From Actinomycetes bacterium (GTDB lineage: Bacteria > Actinomycetota > Actinomycetes > Actinomycetales > Cellulomonadaceae): a stretch of DNA of 9,359 nucleotides. The DNA lies in contig JAFAEH010000293.1 in the NCBI GenBank assembly GCA_023424135.1, positions 1 to 9,359 on the forward strand. The letters are read 5' to 3'. Below the pieces are notes generated by a model. That model ran no database searches. It saw only the letters and a program-made list of their open reading frames with translations, and was not told the DNA's origin. How positions within the stretch are numbered: position 1 is the stretch's first letter; each line of letters starts with the position of its first letter. Positions 1 to 7,203 of the stretch are shown piece after piece. The position numbers and the translations under genes are program-made.

Positions 1-834
1 GTCCTGCTGCGCGCCGTCGCCCGCCGCGGCGGCCTCCTGCTGGGCGCGCGCGGTGGCGCGGACCGCCGCCTGCTCCTCGGCACGGATCTCGGCGTTGCGG
101 CGCACGACGATGTCGACGGCCTCCTGCGCGGTCGACGCGACCTGCAGCAGGTCGATGTCGGCGGCGCCGATCATGCCCTGCGGGTGCACGGTGTCCCGCA
201 GCCACGCCAGCAGCCCCGTCCAGTAGTCGCCGCCGAGCAGCACGATCGGGAAGCCCGTGACCTTGTGGGTCTGCACGAGCGTGAGCGCCTCGAACAGCTC
301 GTCGAACGTCCCGAACCCGCCGGGCAGCACGACGAAGCCCTCGGAGTACTTCACGAACATCGTCTTGCGGGCGAAGAAGTAGCGGAAGTTGACCCCGAGG
401 TCGACCCACCGGTTCATGCCCTGCTCGAACGGCAGCTCGATGCCCAGGCCGACCGACAGTCCGTCGGCCTGCGTGGCGCCCTTGTTCGCGGCCTCCATGA
501 TCCCCGGGCCGCCGCCGGTGATGACGGCGTACCCGGCCTCGACGAGCCCTCGGGCGACGTCCTGCGCCATCGCGTAGTACGGGTCCTCCGGCTTGACCCG
601 CGCCGACCCGAAGACGCTCACGGCCGGACCGACCTCCGCGAGCGCGCCGAAACCCTCGACGAACTCGCTCTGGATCCGCATGACCCGCCACGGGTCGTCG
701 TGCAGCCACGTCGCGCCGTCGCCGCGCGAGAGCAGCCGCTGGTCGGACGTCGTCGCGGGGATCTGGTCGCGGCGCAGCAGCACGGGACCGCGGCGGTACT
801 CCGGCGCCGATGCCGAGGAGTCGTCGTTGCTCAT
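1..834 (-). CDS. LOG family (TIGR00730) Rossmann-fold protein, 3' end beyond the window
   Basis: 278 codons are visible from ATG at 834 to the left edge with no stop, so the C-terminus is missing. A variable N-terminus of about 65 residues leads into a lysine-decarboxylase-like/LOG Rossmann domain (about 70-245): GSAR at 76-79, GGGPGIMEAAN at 107-117, RK at 156-157 and the family signature PGGFGTFDE at 171-179. The visible C-terminus (about 250-278) is Ala/Gln/Glu-rich and probably a flexible or coiled tail. Characterised LOG proteins release free cytokinin from cytokinin nucleoside 5'-monophosphates by cleaving the ribose phosphate, and the M. tuberculosis homologue Rv1205 belongs to this group. 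The phosphoribohydrolase motif is intact, but the true substrate here is an inference. The gene lies 40 bp downstream of dapE on the same strand, so it may be partly cotranscribed, and it also has its own apparent leaderless promoter. ATG 834 is chosen because of that promoter; no good Shine-Dalgarno is present. Confidence 0.93.
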   Translation of the reverse strand, partial: MSNDDSSASAPEYRRGPVLLRRDQIPATTSDQRLLSRGDGATWLHDDPWRVMRIQSEFVEGFGALAEVGPAVSVFGSARVKPEDPYYAMAQDVARGLVEAGYAVITGGGPGIMEAANKGATQADGLSVGLGIELPFEQGMNRWVDLGVNFRYFFARKTMFVKYSEGFVVLPGGFGTFDELFEALTLVQTHKVTGFPIVLLGGDYWTGLLAWLRDTVHPQGMIGAADIDLLQVASTAQEAVDIVVRRNAEIRAEEQAAVRATARAQQEAAAAGDGAQQD

Positions 835-847
835 GGCCCCGAGCCTA
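835..847 (-). promoter_or_regulatory. Putative leaderless -10 promoter of the LOG gene
   Basis: On the minus strand TAGGCT (847 to 842) is followed by seven bases (CGGGGCC) and then ATG at 834. A transcript starting about seven bases after the hexamer would begin at the A of the start codon, the geometry of actinobacterial leaderless mRNAs. No convincing -35 is seen. The element sits in the 40-bp gap after the dapE stop, so LOG could be expressed separately from dapE. Confidence 0.55.
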
Positions 848-874
848 TGCGCGCACCGGGCCGTGCCGTGCCCG

Positions 875-1990
875 TCAGGCGGTGCCCGCGGGCCACTCGC
901 GCGACGCGTCACCCGTGAGCCACGCCCGCAGCGCGCGGTGGCACAGCTCGATCTGCGCGACCGGGACGCGCTCGTCGTCCTTGTGCGCGAGCAGCGGGTC
1001 GCCGGGGCCGAAGTTCACGGCGGGCACCCCGAGCTCGCTGAAGCGCGCGACGTCCGTCCAGCCGTACTTGGGTGCGGGGCGTCCACCGGTGACGGCCAGG
1101 ACGCTCGCGGCGAACTCCTGCGCCGCGGGGGCGTCGAGGCCCGGGCGGGCGCCGCCTGCCGCGTCGGTCACGACGACGTCGTACCCGTCGAGCAGCTCGC
1201 GGACGTGGGTCACGGCCTGCTCGACGCTGCGGGACGGCGCGAACCGGTAGTTGACGGTGACGACGCACGCGTCGGGGATGACGTTCGTCGCGACGCCTCC
1301 CGTCACGAGGACCGCGTTGAGGCTCTCGCGGTACGCGAGGCCGTCGACCTCGACCGTCGCGGGCTCGTACGCCTCGAGGCGGCGCAGCACCTCACCCGCC
1401 TTGTGCACGGCGTTCTCACCGACCCACGCGCGCGCCGAGTGCGCCGCGACGCCGGTCAGCCGGACCTCGACGCGCAGCGTGCCGTTGCACCCGCCCTCGA
1501 GCCCGCCGTTGCTCGGCTCGCCCAGGACGGCGAAGTCCGCGGCGAGCCAGTCGGGGTGCGTGCGCACGACGCGCCCCAGCCCGTTGAGGTCGGAGTCGAC
1601 CTCCTCGTGGTCGTAGAACACCCACGTCACGTCGTGCACCGGTGCGTCCAGCGACGCCGCGAGCGACAGCGCGACCGCGACCCCGCCCTTCATGTCGACG
1701 GTCCCCCGCCCCCACAGCACGTCGCCCTCCAGGCGGGTGGGCAGGTTGGCGGCGATCGGCACGGTGTCGAGGTGGCCCGCGACGACGACGCGACGCGCAC
1801 GGCCCAGGTGCGTGCGCGCGACGACGGTGTCGCCGTCGCGCAGGACCTCCAGGTGCTGATGCTCGCGCAGCGCCGCCTCCACCGCGTCCGCGAGCCGTGT
1901 CTCGTCCCCGCTGACGGACGGCAGGTCGCACACCTGCCGGGTCAGCGTCACGACGTCCGCGGACAGGTCCAGCACCTCTCGACCGTTCAC
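875..1990 (-). CDS. dapE: Succinyl-diaminopimelate desuccinylase (DapE)
   Basis: 371 residues, a normal DapE length. It hydrolyses N-succinyl-LL-2,6-diaminopimelate to LL-DAP and succinate in the cytosol, the last succinylase-branch step before the epimerase. It is an M20-family two-metal peptidase with all expected ligands (numbered from GTG 1990): GHLDTVP gives H73 and D75, TVDMKGG gives the bridging D99, YDHEE gives the general base E129 and ligand E130, LGEP gives E158, and AHKDDE near the C-terminus gives H336. The dimerisation (lid) domain is about 170-285. GTG 1990 (VNGREVL) is preferred over the in-frame GTG at 2008 because a TAGGGT hexamer ends seven bases before 1990; the longer start would place the hexamer inside the coding region. 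The gene is divergent from dapD and followed by the LOG gene. The M20 family is broad, but the dapD neighbour and the motif set make DapE very likely. Confidence 0.95.
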   Translation of the reverse strand: MNGREVLDLSADVVTLTRQVCDLPSVSGDETRLADAVEAALREHQHLEVLRDGDTVVARTHLGRARRVVVAGHLDTVPIAANLPTRLEGDVLWGRGTVDMKGGVAVALSLAASLDAPVHDVTWVFYDHEEVDSDLNGLGRVVRTHPDWLAADFAVLGEPSNGGLEGGCNGTLRVEVRLTGVAAHSARAWVGENAVHKAGEVLRRLEAYEPATVEVDGLAYRESLNAVLVTGGVATNVIPDACVVTVNYRFAPSRSVEQAVTHVRELLDGYDVVVTDAAGGARPGLDAPAAQEFAASVLAVTGGRPAPKYGWTDVARFSELGVPAVNFGPGDPLLAHKDDERVPVAQIELCHRALRAWLTGDASREWPAGTA

Positions 1991-2003
1991 CCGCCCGACC
2001 CTA
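1991..2003 (-). promoter_or_regulatory. Putative leaderless -10 promoter of dapE
   Basis: Minus-strand TAGGGT (2003 to 1998) is followed by seven bases (CGGGCGG) and GTG at 1990. The spacing and the start of the spacer (CGGG) match the LOG promoter. This element decides the dapE start, since the alternative GTG at 2008 lies upstream of it. The -35 region is G/C-rich with no clear match to TTGACA. Confidence 0.5.
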
Positions 2004-2020
2004 CCCACGGGCGCCGTCGG

Positions 2021-2079
2021 GACGCCCCCGTGACCACGCCCGGTCGCATGCGGGGTGCGCGCGTCCGGGCGGGGGCGTC
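2021..2079. repeat. Interrupted inverted repeat between the dapE and dapD promoters
   Basis: GACGCCCCCG (2021-2030) is the exact reverse complement of CGGGGGCGTC (2070-2079), separated by 39 bp. An 8-bp palindrome CGCATGCG (2045-2052) lies almost at the centre, and a palindromic GGCGCC flanks each arm on the outside (2010-2015 and 2080-2085). The arms fall where the -35/spacer regions of the divergent promoters should be. It could be a paired operator, but GC-rich DNA makes chance repeats more common, so function is unproven. Confidence 0.35.
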
Positions 2080-2086
2080 GGCGCCG

Positions 2087-2100
2087 TAGGCTTGTCCGTC
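2087..2100 (+). promoter_or_regulatory. Putative leaderless -10 promoter of dapD
   Basis: TAGGCT at 2087-2092 is followed by eight bases (TGTCCGTC) and ATG at 2101. It uses the same hexamer sequence as the LOG promoter. There is no Shine-Dalgarno between the hexamer and the ATG, which fits a leaderless transcript. A possible TTG start at 2092 would overlap the last base of the hexamer and is unlikely. Confidence 0.55.
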
Positions 2101-3111
2101 ATGACCGACCGCTCGGCCTGGGGCCTCGGCCTGGCCACCGTCACCGACTCCGGGACGACGCTCGACGTCTGGTACCCGGCACCCGCCCTGGGCGCGCCGC
2201 CCGCCACCCTCGACGCCGACGACCCCGCGTCCGTCGCGCTGCACGCACCCGCGGAGCTCGCGGCGTGCGAGCGTGACGACGCGGCTCGCGGGGTCCGCGT
2301 CGTGCTCGTCGCGACCGTCGTCGCCCTCGACGACGCTCCCGCGAGCACCGCCGACGCGTACCTGCGTCTGCACCTGCTCTCGCACCGGCTGGTCGCGCCG
2401 CACGGGCAGAACCTCGACGGGATCTTCGCCGTGCTGCCGAACGTCGTGTGGACCGACCGGGGGCCGTGCGCGGTGGACGACTTCGAGGCCACGCGGCTGC
2501 GGCTGCGCGCCGCGACCGGGACGCCCGTGACGGTGTACGGCATCGACAAGTTCCCCCGGCTCGTCGACTACGTCGTGCCGACCGGTGTGCGCATCGCCGA
2601 CGCGGACCGCGTCCGGCTGGGGGCGCACCTGGCACCCGGCACGACCGTCATGCACGAGGGGTTCGTCAACTTCAACGCGGGCACGCTCGGCACGTCGATG
2701 GTCGAGGGCCGTATCTCGGCGGGTGTCGTCGTGGGCGACGGCTCGGACGTGGGCGGCGGCGCGTCGATCATGGGCACGCTGTCCGGCGGTGGGCGCGAGG
2801 TCGTCTCGATCGGGAGCCGCTCGCTGCTGGGCGCCAACTCGGGGCTCGGCATCCCGCTCGGCGATGACTGCGTGGTCGAGGCGGGGCTGTACGTCACGGC
2901 GGGCACCAAGGTGCGGCTCGTCGGGTTCGACGTCGAGGGCGCGACCGACGAGGTCACGGCCGACGGGTCCACGGTGCGCGTCGTCAAGGCCCGCGTGCTC
3001 GCGGGTGCCGACAACGTGCTGTTCCGGCGCAACTCGCGCACGGGTGAGGTCGAGGCGGTCGCCCGCTCGGGGGCCGGGGTCCGGCTCAACTCCGCGCTGC
3101 ACGCGAACTGA
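2101..3111 (+). CDS. dapD: Tetrahydrodipicolinate N-succinyltransferase (DapD), actinobacterial type
   Basis: 336 residues from ATG 2101. The enzyme transfers succinyl from succinyl-CoA to tetrahydrodipicolinate, committing it to the succinylase branch of DAP/lysine synthesis in the cytosol. Residues 1 to about 155 form the N-terminal substrate-binding part. From about 162 to 290 there is a left-handed parallel beta-helix of hexapeptide repeats rich in G, V, I and A at repeat positions (for example IADADRVRLGAHLAPGTTV and VVVGDGSDVGGGASIMGTL). The segment SMVEGRIS carries E202, corresponding to the catalytic glutamate described in M. tuberculosis DapD (Rv1201c). The length and the N-terminal part match the actinobacterial class rather than the shorter E. 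coli DapD (about 274 residues). The family acts as a trimer. The gene is divergent from dapE, is read first in a two-gene unit, and its stop lies 3 bp before the next start. The start is supported by the -10 hexamer eight bases upstream. Confidence 0.96.
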   Translation: MTDRSAWGLGLATVTDSGTTLDVWYPAPALGAPPATLDADDPASVALHAPAELAACERDDAARGVRVVLVATVVALDDAPASTADAYLRLHLLSHRLVAPHGQNLDGIFAVLPNVVWTDRGPCAVDDFEATRLRLRAATGTPVTVYGIDKFPRLVDYVVPTGVRIADADRVRLGAHLAPGTTVMHEGFVNFNAGTLGTSMVEGRISAGVVVGDGSDVGGGASIMGTLSGGGREVVSIGSRSLLGANSGLGIPLGDDCVVEAGLYVTAGTKVRLVGFDVEGATDEVTADGSTVRVVKARVLAGADNVLFRRNSRTGEVEAVARSGAGVRLNSALHAN

Positions 3112-3114
3112 CCC

Positions 3115-4032
3115 GTGCCCGGACGCACGCGCGGTGCACGCGGCGGCGGGTGCCTGCGCGCCCTCGTGGTGACCGCGCTGGTCCTGGTCCTGCTGGGGGT
3201 CGCCGTCGTGGCGGTCGTCGCGCTCCTCGAGCGTGCGCGCCCGTCGACGCCGCTCGCCGAGCGGTGCGTCGCCCACCTGGACGGCACGGACTGGAGCCTG
3301 AGCCCCGAGCAGGCGGAGAACGCTGCGCTGGTCTCCGGCATCGCGCTGCGCCGCGGGCTGCCCGCGCGCGCCGTGACGATCGGCCTCGCGACGGCGCTGC
3401 AGGAGTCCCGCCTGATCAACATCGACTACGGCGACCGCGACTCGATCGGCCTGTTCCAGCAGCGACCGTCGCAGGGCTGGGGCACGATCGAGCAGATCAT
3501 GGACCCCGTCTACTCGACGACGAAGTTCTACGAGGGCCTGGAGAAGGTGCCGGGCTACCAGGACATGGCGGTCACGCAGGCGGCGCAGGCGGTCCAGCGC
3601 AGCGCGTTCCCCGACGCGTACGCGCAGCACGAGGTGCGCTCACGCGCCTGGGCGTCGGCGCTCACCGGGTGGTCCCCCGCCGCGCTGACGTGCACGCTGC
3701 GCCCCGCGGAGCCGGGCGAGGACCCCACGGCCGGGGTGCTCGCGCGGATCACGCGGGACCTCGGCGAGGTGAGCGTCACGGTCACGACGGGCGAGGACCC
3801 GCAGGACCCGCAGAACCCCACGACGGTGCTCGTCGTGGACGCGACCCCGCTCGTCGCCGACGACGCCGCCCGCGCCGGGTGGGCCGGTGCGCAGTGGGCC
3901 GTCGCGACGGCGTGGGCGACCGGGGTCCAGGCCGTCACGGTGGGCGACGTGACGTGGTCGCGCGACGACCCGTCGTGGCAGCCGACCGGGCTGCCGGCCC
4001 TGCCGGGCGGGCACGTGACGCTCACGCTCTGA
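3115..4032 (+). CDS. Membrane-anchored lysozyme/lytic-transglycosylase-like protein of uncertain function
   Basis: 305 residues from GTG 3115. A short basic N-terminus (RTRGARGGG) and one hydrophobic segment at about 14-38 suggest a signal anchor with the rest outside the membrane. The domain at about 60-185 contains ATALQESRL (E97) followed by DSIGLFQQRPSQGWG (109-123), resembling the catalytic-Glu 'ES' and 'GLMQ' motifs of SLT/goose-lysozyme folds; E97 is the candidate catalytic acid. C51 and C193 bracket this domain and could form a disulfide. A separate C-terminal region (about 205-305) has no motif I recognise. From memory, homologues in actinobacteria often carry a 'heavy metal transporter' label, but there is only one membrane segment and no transporter-like architecture. 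Only 3 bp separate it from the dapD stop and no strong Shine-Dalgarno is seen, so translation is probably coupled to dapD. Peptidoglycan cleavage is an inference. Confidence 0.85.
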   Translation: MPGRTRGARGGGCLRALVVTALVLVLLGVAVVAVVALLERARPSTPLAERCVAHLDGTDWSLSPEQAENAALVSGIALRRGLPARAVTIGLATALQESRLINIDYGDRDSIGLFQQRPSQGWGTIEQIMDPVYSTTKFYEGLEKVPGYQDMAVTQAAQAVQRSAFPDAYAQHEVRSRAWASALTGWSPAALTCTLRPAEPGEDPTAGVLARITRDLGEVSVTVTTGEDPQDPQNPTTVLVVDATPLVADDAARAGWAGAQWAVATAWATGVQAVTVGDVTWSRDDPSWQPTGLPALPGGHVTLTL

Positions 4033-4052
4033 CCTGCGGGAGCCCGGACGCA

Positions 4053-4086
4053 CGTCGACCCCCACCCGTGCGGGTGGGGGTCGACG
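4053..4086. terminator. Bidirectional hairpin between convergent genes
   Basis: A perfect 15-bp stem, arms 4053-4067 and 4072-4086, encloses a 4-base loop (GTGC). It lies in the 78-bp gap between the stop of the transglycosylase-like gene (4032) and the stop of gltA (4111). There is no T-tract on either side, which is common for actinobacterial terminators. Because the stem is symmetric it can act on both strands. Confidence 0.85.
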
Positions 4087-4110
4087 GTGCAGCAGCGGTG
4101 GGGCGAGCGC

Positions 4111-5421
<1,311 letters not shown>

Positions 5422-5427
5422 GGTGTT

Positions 5428-5434
5428 CCTTCCT
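5428..5434 (-). promoter_or_regulatory. Ribosome binding site of gltA
   Basis: Minus-strand AGGAAGG, six bases before ATG 5421. It settles the start over the upstream in-frame ATG at 5454. Confidence 0.8.
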
Positions 5435-5529
5435 GCGCCGACGATCGTGTGCATCCGACCCCGGCAGCTGGGCGCCGCGGCCAGTGGAGGAGGCCGACGC
5501 GCGGTGGTGACCATCGTCGGCCCGCAGTG

Positions 5530-5535
5530 ACGGTA
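5530..5535 (-). promoter_or_regulatory. Candidate gltA -10 element (weak)
   Basis: Minus-strand TACCGT (5535 to 5530) fits TANNNT and would give a transcript start near 5523 with a leader of about 100 nt. The operator at 5585-5600 would then be centred near -70, a position typical of class I activation by Crp. A second candidate, TACCCT (5620 to 5615), would start upstream of the operator and place it just downstream of the start site, which would suggest repression. Neither has a clear -35, so the choice is open. Confidence 0.3.
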
Positions 5536-5584
5536 CCTGCGGCAGCACGATCTTGACGAATGTGAGACCGGACCTTGGGCCTGT

Positions 5585-5600
5585 TGTGAGGTGACTCACA
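5585..5600. promoter_or_regulatory. Crp/GlxR-type operator upstream of gltA
   Basis: TGTGAGGTGACTCACA has perfect TGTGA and TCACA half-sites separated by six bases and carries the T at the third spacer position seen in actinobacterial Crp (Rv3676) and GlxR sites. An additional TGTGAG half-site lies 24 bp away at 5561-5566. The site is about 165 bp upstream of the gltA ATG and 55 bp after the dapC stop. GlxR is known to bind the gltA promoter in Corynebacterium glutamicum, so cAMP-receptor control of gltA is a reasonable inference. Confidence 0.8.
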
Positions 5601-5654
5601 TCGGGGTGGCGCCCAGGGTACGTCGTCCGCACGCCGACGGGAACGCCCCGGGCG

Positions 5655-6803
5655 TCACGCACCCGCCAGCCGGGCGGCGGCCTGGGCGATCCGCTCGTCC
5701 GACGCGGTCAGCGCGACGCGCACGTGGCCCGCGGCGGCAGCCCCGTAGAACGCTCCCGGCGCGACGAGGATGCCGAGCCCGGCCAGGTCCTCGACCGTCG
5801 TCCACGCGTCCTGCGCCGCACCCGCCGGCCGCACCCACAGGTACAGCCCCGCGTGCGAACGCTCCACGACGTAGCCGGCCGCCTCGAACCCCGCCCGCAG
5901 CGCCGTGCGTCGGCGCAGGTAGCGCGCCCGCTGCTCGGCGACGTGCGCGTCGTCCGCGAGCGCGACCGTCATCGCGGCCTGCACGGGTGCGGGCACGATC
6001 ATCCCGGCGTGCTTGCGCACCTCGAGCAGGTCCGCCACGAGGTCCGGGTCGCCCGCGACGAACGCGGCCCGGTACCCGGCGAGGTTCGACTGCTTGGACA
6101 GCGAGTACACGGCCAGCAGACCGGTCAGGTCGCCGCCGGTCACGCGCAGGTCGAGCACGCTCGGCACGCCCTGGGCGACCCACGGCTCGTCCCACGCGAG
6201 CTCGGCGTAGCACTCGTCCGACGCGACGACCACGGGCCGCCCGGTCCTGCGCGCCGCGCCGCGCGCAGCCTCGACCACTCCGCGCAGCTCCTCGACGCCG
6301 AGCACCGACCCGTCCGGGTTGCCCGGCGAGTTCAGCCACACCAGGCGCACGTCGTCGCGCGCCGCGAGCACGGCCGCCGGGTCCTGCGCCGGCAGGGGGG
6401 TCGCACCGGCCAGCCGTGCGCCGACGTCGTACGTCGGGTACGCGGTCGCCGGGTGCAGCACGACGTCACCCGCGCCCAGACCCAGCAGCGACGGCAGGAA
6501 CGCGACGAGCTCCTTGGACCCCACGGTCGGCAGCACCGCGGCCGGGTCGAGGCCCGGCACGCCGCGCCGACGCGCGAACCAGTCGACGACGGCCCGGCGC
6601 AGCGCGGGCGTCCCGTGCGTCGTCGGGTAGCCGTGCGCGTCCGACGCCGCGGCCAGCGCGTCGCGCACGAGCGCCGGCGTCGGGTCGACGGGCGTGCCGA
6701 CCGACAGGTCGACGATCCCGTCCGGGTGCGCGCGGGCCCGCTCGGCCGCCGGCACGAGCGTGTCCCACGGGAAGTCCGGCAGCGCGCCGGTCAGCAGACC
6801 CAC
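5655..6803 (-). CDS. dapC: N-succinyldiaminopimelate aminotransferase (DapC)
   Basis: 382 residues from GTG 6803. This cytosolic PLP enzyme transaminates between glutamate and N-succinyl-2-amino-6-ketopimelate, the step between DapD and DapE. It is a fold-type I class I/II aminotransferase: N-terminus LPDFPWDTL and DLSVGTPVDPTP typical of actinobacterial DapC, NSPGNP at 158-163 (N162 contacts PLP), SDECYAE with D196 and Y199, the Schiff-base lysine K237 in SLSKQSNLAGYR, and R362 in HVRVALT for the substrate carboxylate. The gene follows fdxA by 28 bp on the same strand and is probably cotranscribed with it, an arrangement also found as Rv1177-Rv1178 in M. tuberculosis. A G-rich stretch (GGGGGA) lies only three bases before the GTG, so initiation may be weak or coupled. 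Other aminotransferases share the fold, but the neighbours and N-terminal motifs support DapC. Confidence 0.93.
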   Translation of the reverse strand: MGLLTGALPDFPWDTLVPAAERARAHPDGIVDLSVGTPVDPTPALVRDALAAASDAHGYPTTHGTPALRRAVVDWFARRRGVPGLDPAAVLPTVGSKELVAFLPSLLGLGAGDVVLHPATAYPTYDVGARLAGATPLPAQDPAAVLAARDDVRLVWLNSPGNPDGSVLGVEELRGVVEAARGAARRTGRPVVVASDECYAELAWDEPWVAQGVPSVLDLRVTGGDLTGLLAVYSLSKQSNLAGYRAAFVAGDPDLVADLLEVRKHAGMIVPAPVQAAMTVALADDAHVAEQRARYLRRRTALRAGFEAAGYVVERSHAGLYLWVRPAGAAQDAWTTVEDLAGLGILVAPGAFYGAAAAGHVRVALTASDERIAQAAARLAGA

Positions 6804-6831
6804 GTGTCCCCCGTCGCGAGGTGGCGGTGCG

Positions 6832-7158
6832 TCACTCGCCGTGCACGCGCAGCGGCAGCGTCGCGATCAGCGGGTGGTCGTGCTCGATCTCGCCCATCTT
6901 CGCGGCACCGCCGGGCGAGCCGATCTCGTCGAAGAAGTGCACGTTGGCCTCGTAGTACGGGGCCCACTCCTCCGGGACGTCGTCCTCGTAGTAGATCGCC
7001 TCGACCGGGCACACCGGCTCGCACGCACCGCAGTCCACGCACTCGTCCGGGTGGATGTACAACGAGCGCTTGCCCTCGTAGATGCAGTCGACCGGACACT
7101 CCTCGATGCACGCCTTGTCCTTGACGTCCACGCAGGGTTCGGCGATCACATACGTCAC
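6832..7158 (-). CDS. fdxA: 7Fe ferredoxin with [3Fe-4S] and [4Fe-4S] clusters
   Basis: 108 residues from GTG 7158. It is a small cytosolic electron carrier of the Azotobacter FdI/mycobacterial FdxC class. By analogy with FdI (all positions offset by one), C9, C17 and C50 would bind the [3Fe-4S] cluster and C21, C40, C43 and C46 the [4Fe-4S] cluster; C25 matches the extra non-ligand cysteine of FdI. The acidic C-terminal half (about 56-108, with DDVPEEW and EIEHDH) is the extension usual for this class. The start is supported by GGAGGA six bases upstream. It is the first gene of a probable fdxA-dapC unit, divergent from the small SH3-like gene. The redox partner is unknown; DapC itself needs no electrons, so the link to dapC is probably coexpression only. 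Confidence 0.96.
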   Translation of the reverse strand: MTYVIAEPCVDVKDKACIEECPVDCIYEGKRSLYIHPDECVDCGACEPVCPVEAIYYEDDVPEEWAPYYEANVHFFDEIGSPGGAAKMGEIEHDHPLIATLPLRVHGE

Positions 7159-7164
7159 GGTCGG

Positions 7165-7170
7165 TCCTCC
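7165..7170 (-). promoter_or_regulatory. Ribosome binding site of fdxA
   Basis: Minus-strand GGAGGA, six bases before GTG 7158. It is a near-perfect Shine-Dalgarno that fixes the start and excludes the in-frame upstream extension to 7284. Confidence 0.85.
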
Positions 7171-7190
7171 ACGGGGTCCAGCGGTCGACC

Positions 7191-7196
7191 TAGTAT
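7191..7196 (+). promoter_or_regulatory. Putative leaderless -10 promoter of the small ORF and SH3-like gene
   Basis: TAGTAT is followed by seven bases (CCCTCAC) and GTG at 7204, the same geometry as the LOG and dapE promoters. It overlaps the proposed fdxA -10 on the other strand almost completely. No clear -35 is seen. Confidence 0.5.
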
Positions 7197-7197
7197 C
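7192..7197 (-). promoter_or_regulatory. Putative fdxA -10 element overlapping the plus-strand -10
   Basis: Minus-strand GATACT (7197 to 7192) keeps the key A and final T of a sigma-A -10. A start near 7185 would give a leader of about 27 nt holding the GGAGGA site. Five of its six bases are shared with the plus-strand TAGTAT, making a divergent promoter built on one A/T-rich island. Confidence 0.45.
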
Positions 7198-7203
7198 CCT
7201 CAC

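Noticed and set aside
593..2089. 498-codon plus-strand open frame opposite LOG and dapE
   Set aside because: It is antisense to two well-supported enzymes, is rich in R, A, D and V with no domain, and arises because G/C-biased third positions remove stops on the opposite strand.
2092..2100. TTG start nine bases upstream of dapD ATG
   Set aside because: It overlaps the last base of the TAGGCT -10 hexamer and would have to be transcribed from further upstream; ATG 2101 gives the normal N-terminus.
1987..3630. 547-codon minus-strand open frame opposite dapD and the transglycosylase-like gene
   Set aside because: Low-complexity R/A/D/H-rich translation without motifs, spanning two genes on the other strand; a shadow of GC-rich coding.
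5452..5514. Longer citrate synthase N-terminus from ATG 5454 or GTG/ATG-like codons up to 5514
   Set aside because: AGGAAGG lies directly before ATG 5421, and the added residues are low-complexity and unlike citrate synthase N-termini.
5553..5558. TTGACG on the plus strand as a -35 element
   Set aside because: There is no -10 at 16-18 bp downstream and no plus-strand gene follows; the next gene (dapC) is on the minus strand.
5643..5655. ACGCCC/GGGCGT palindrome at the dapC stop as a terminator
   Set aside because: Only one base separates the arms, so a hairpin would keep at most five pairs; too weak to call.
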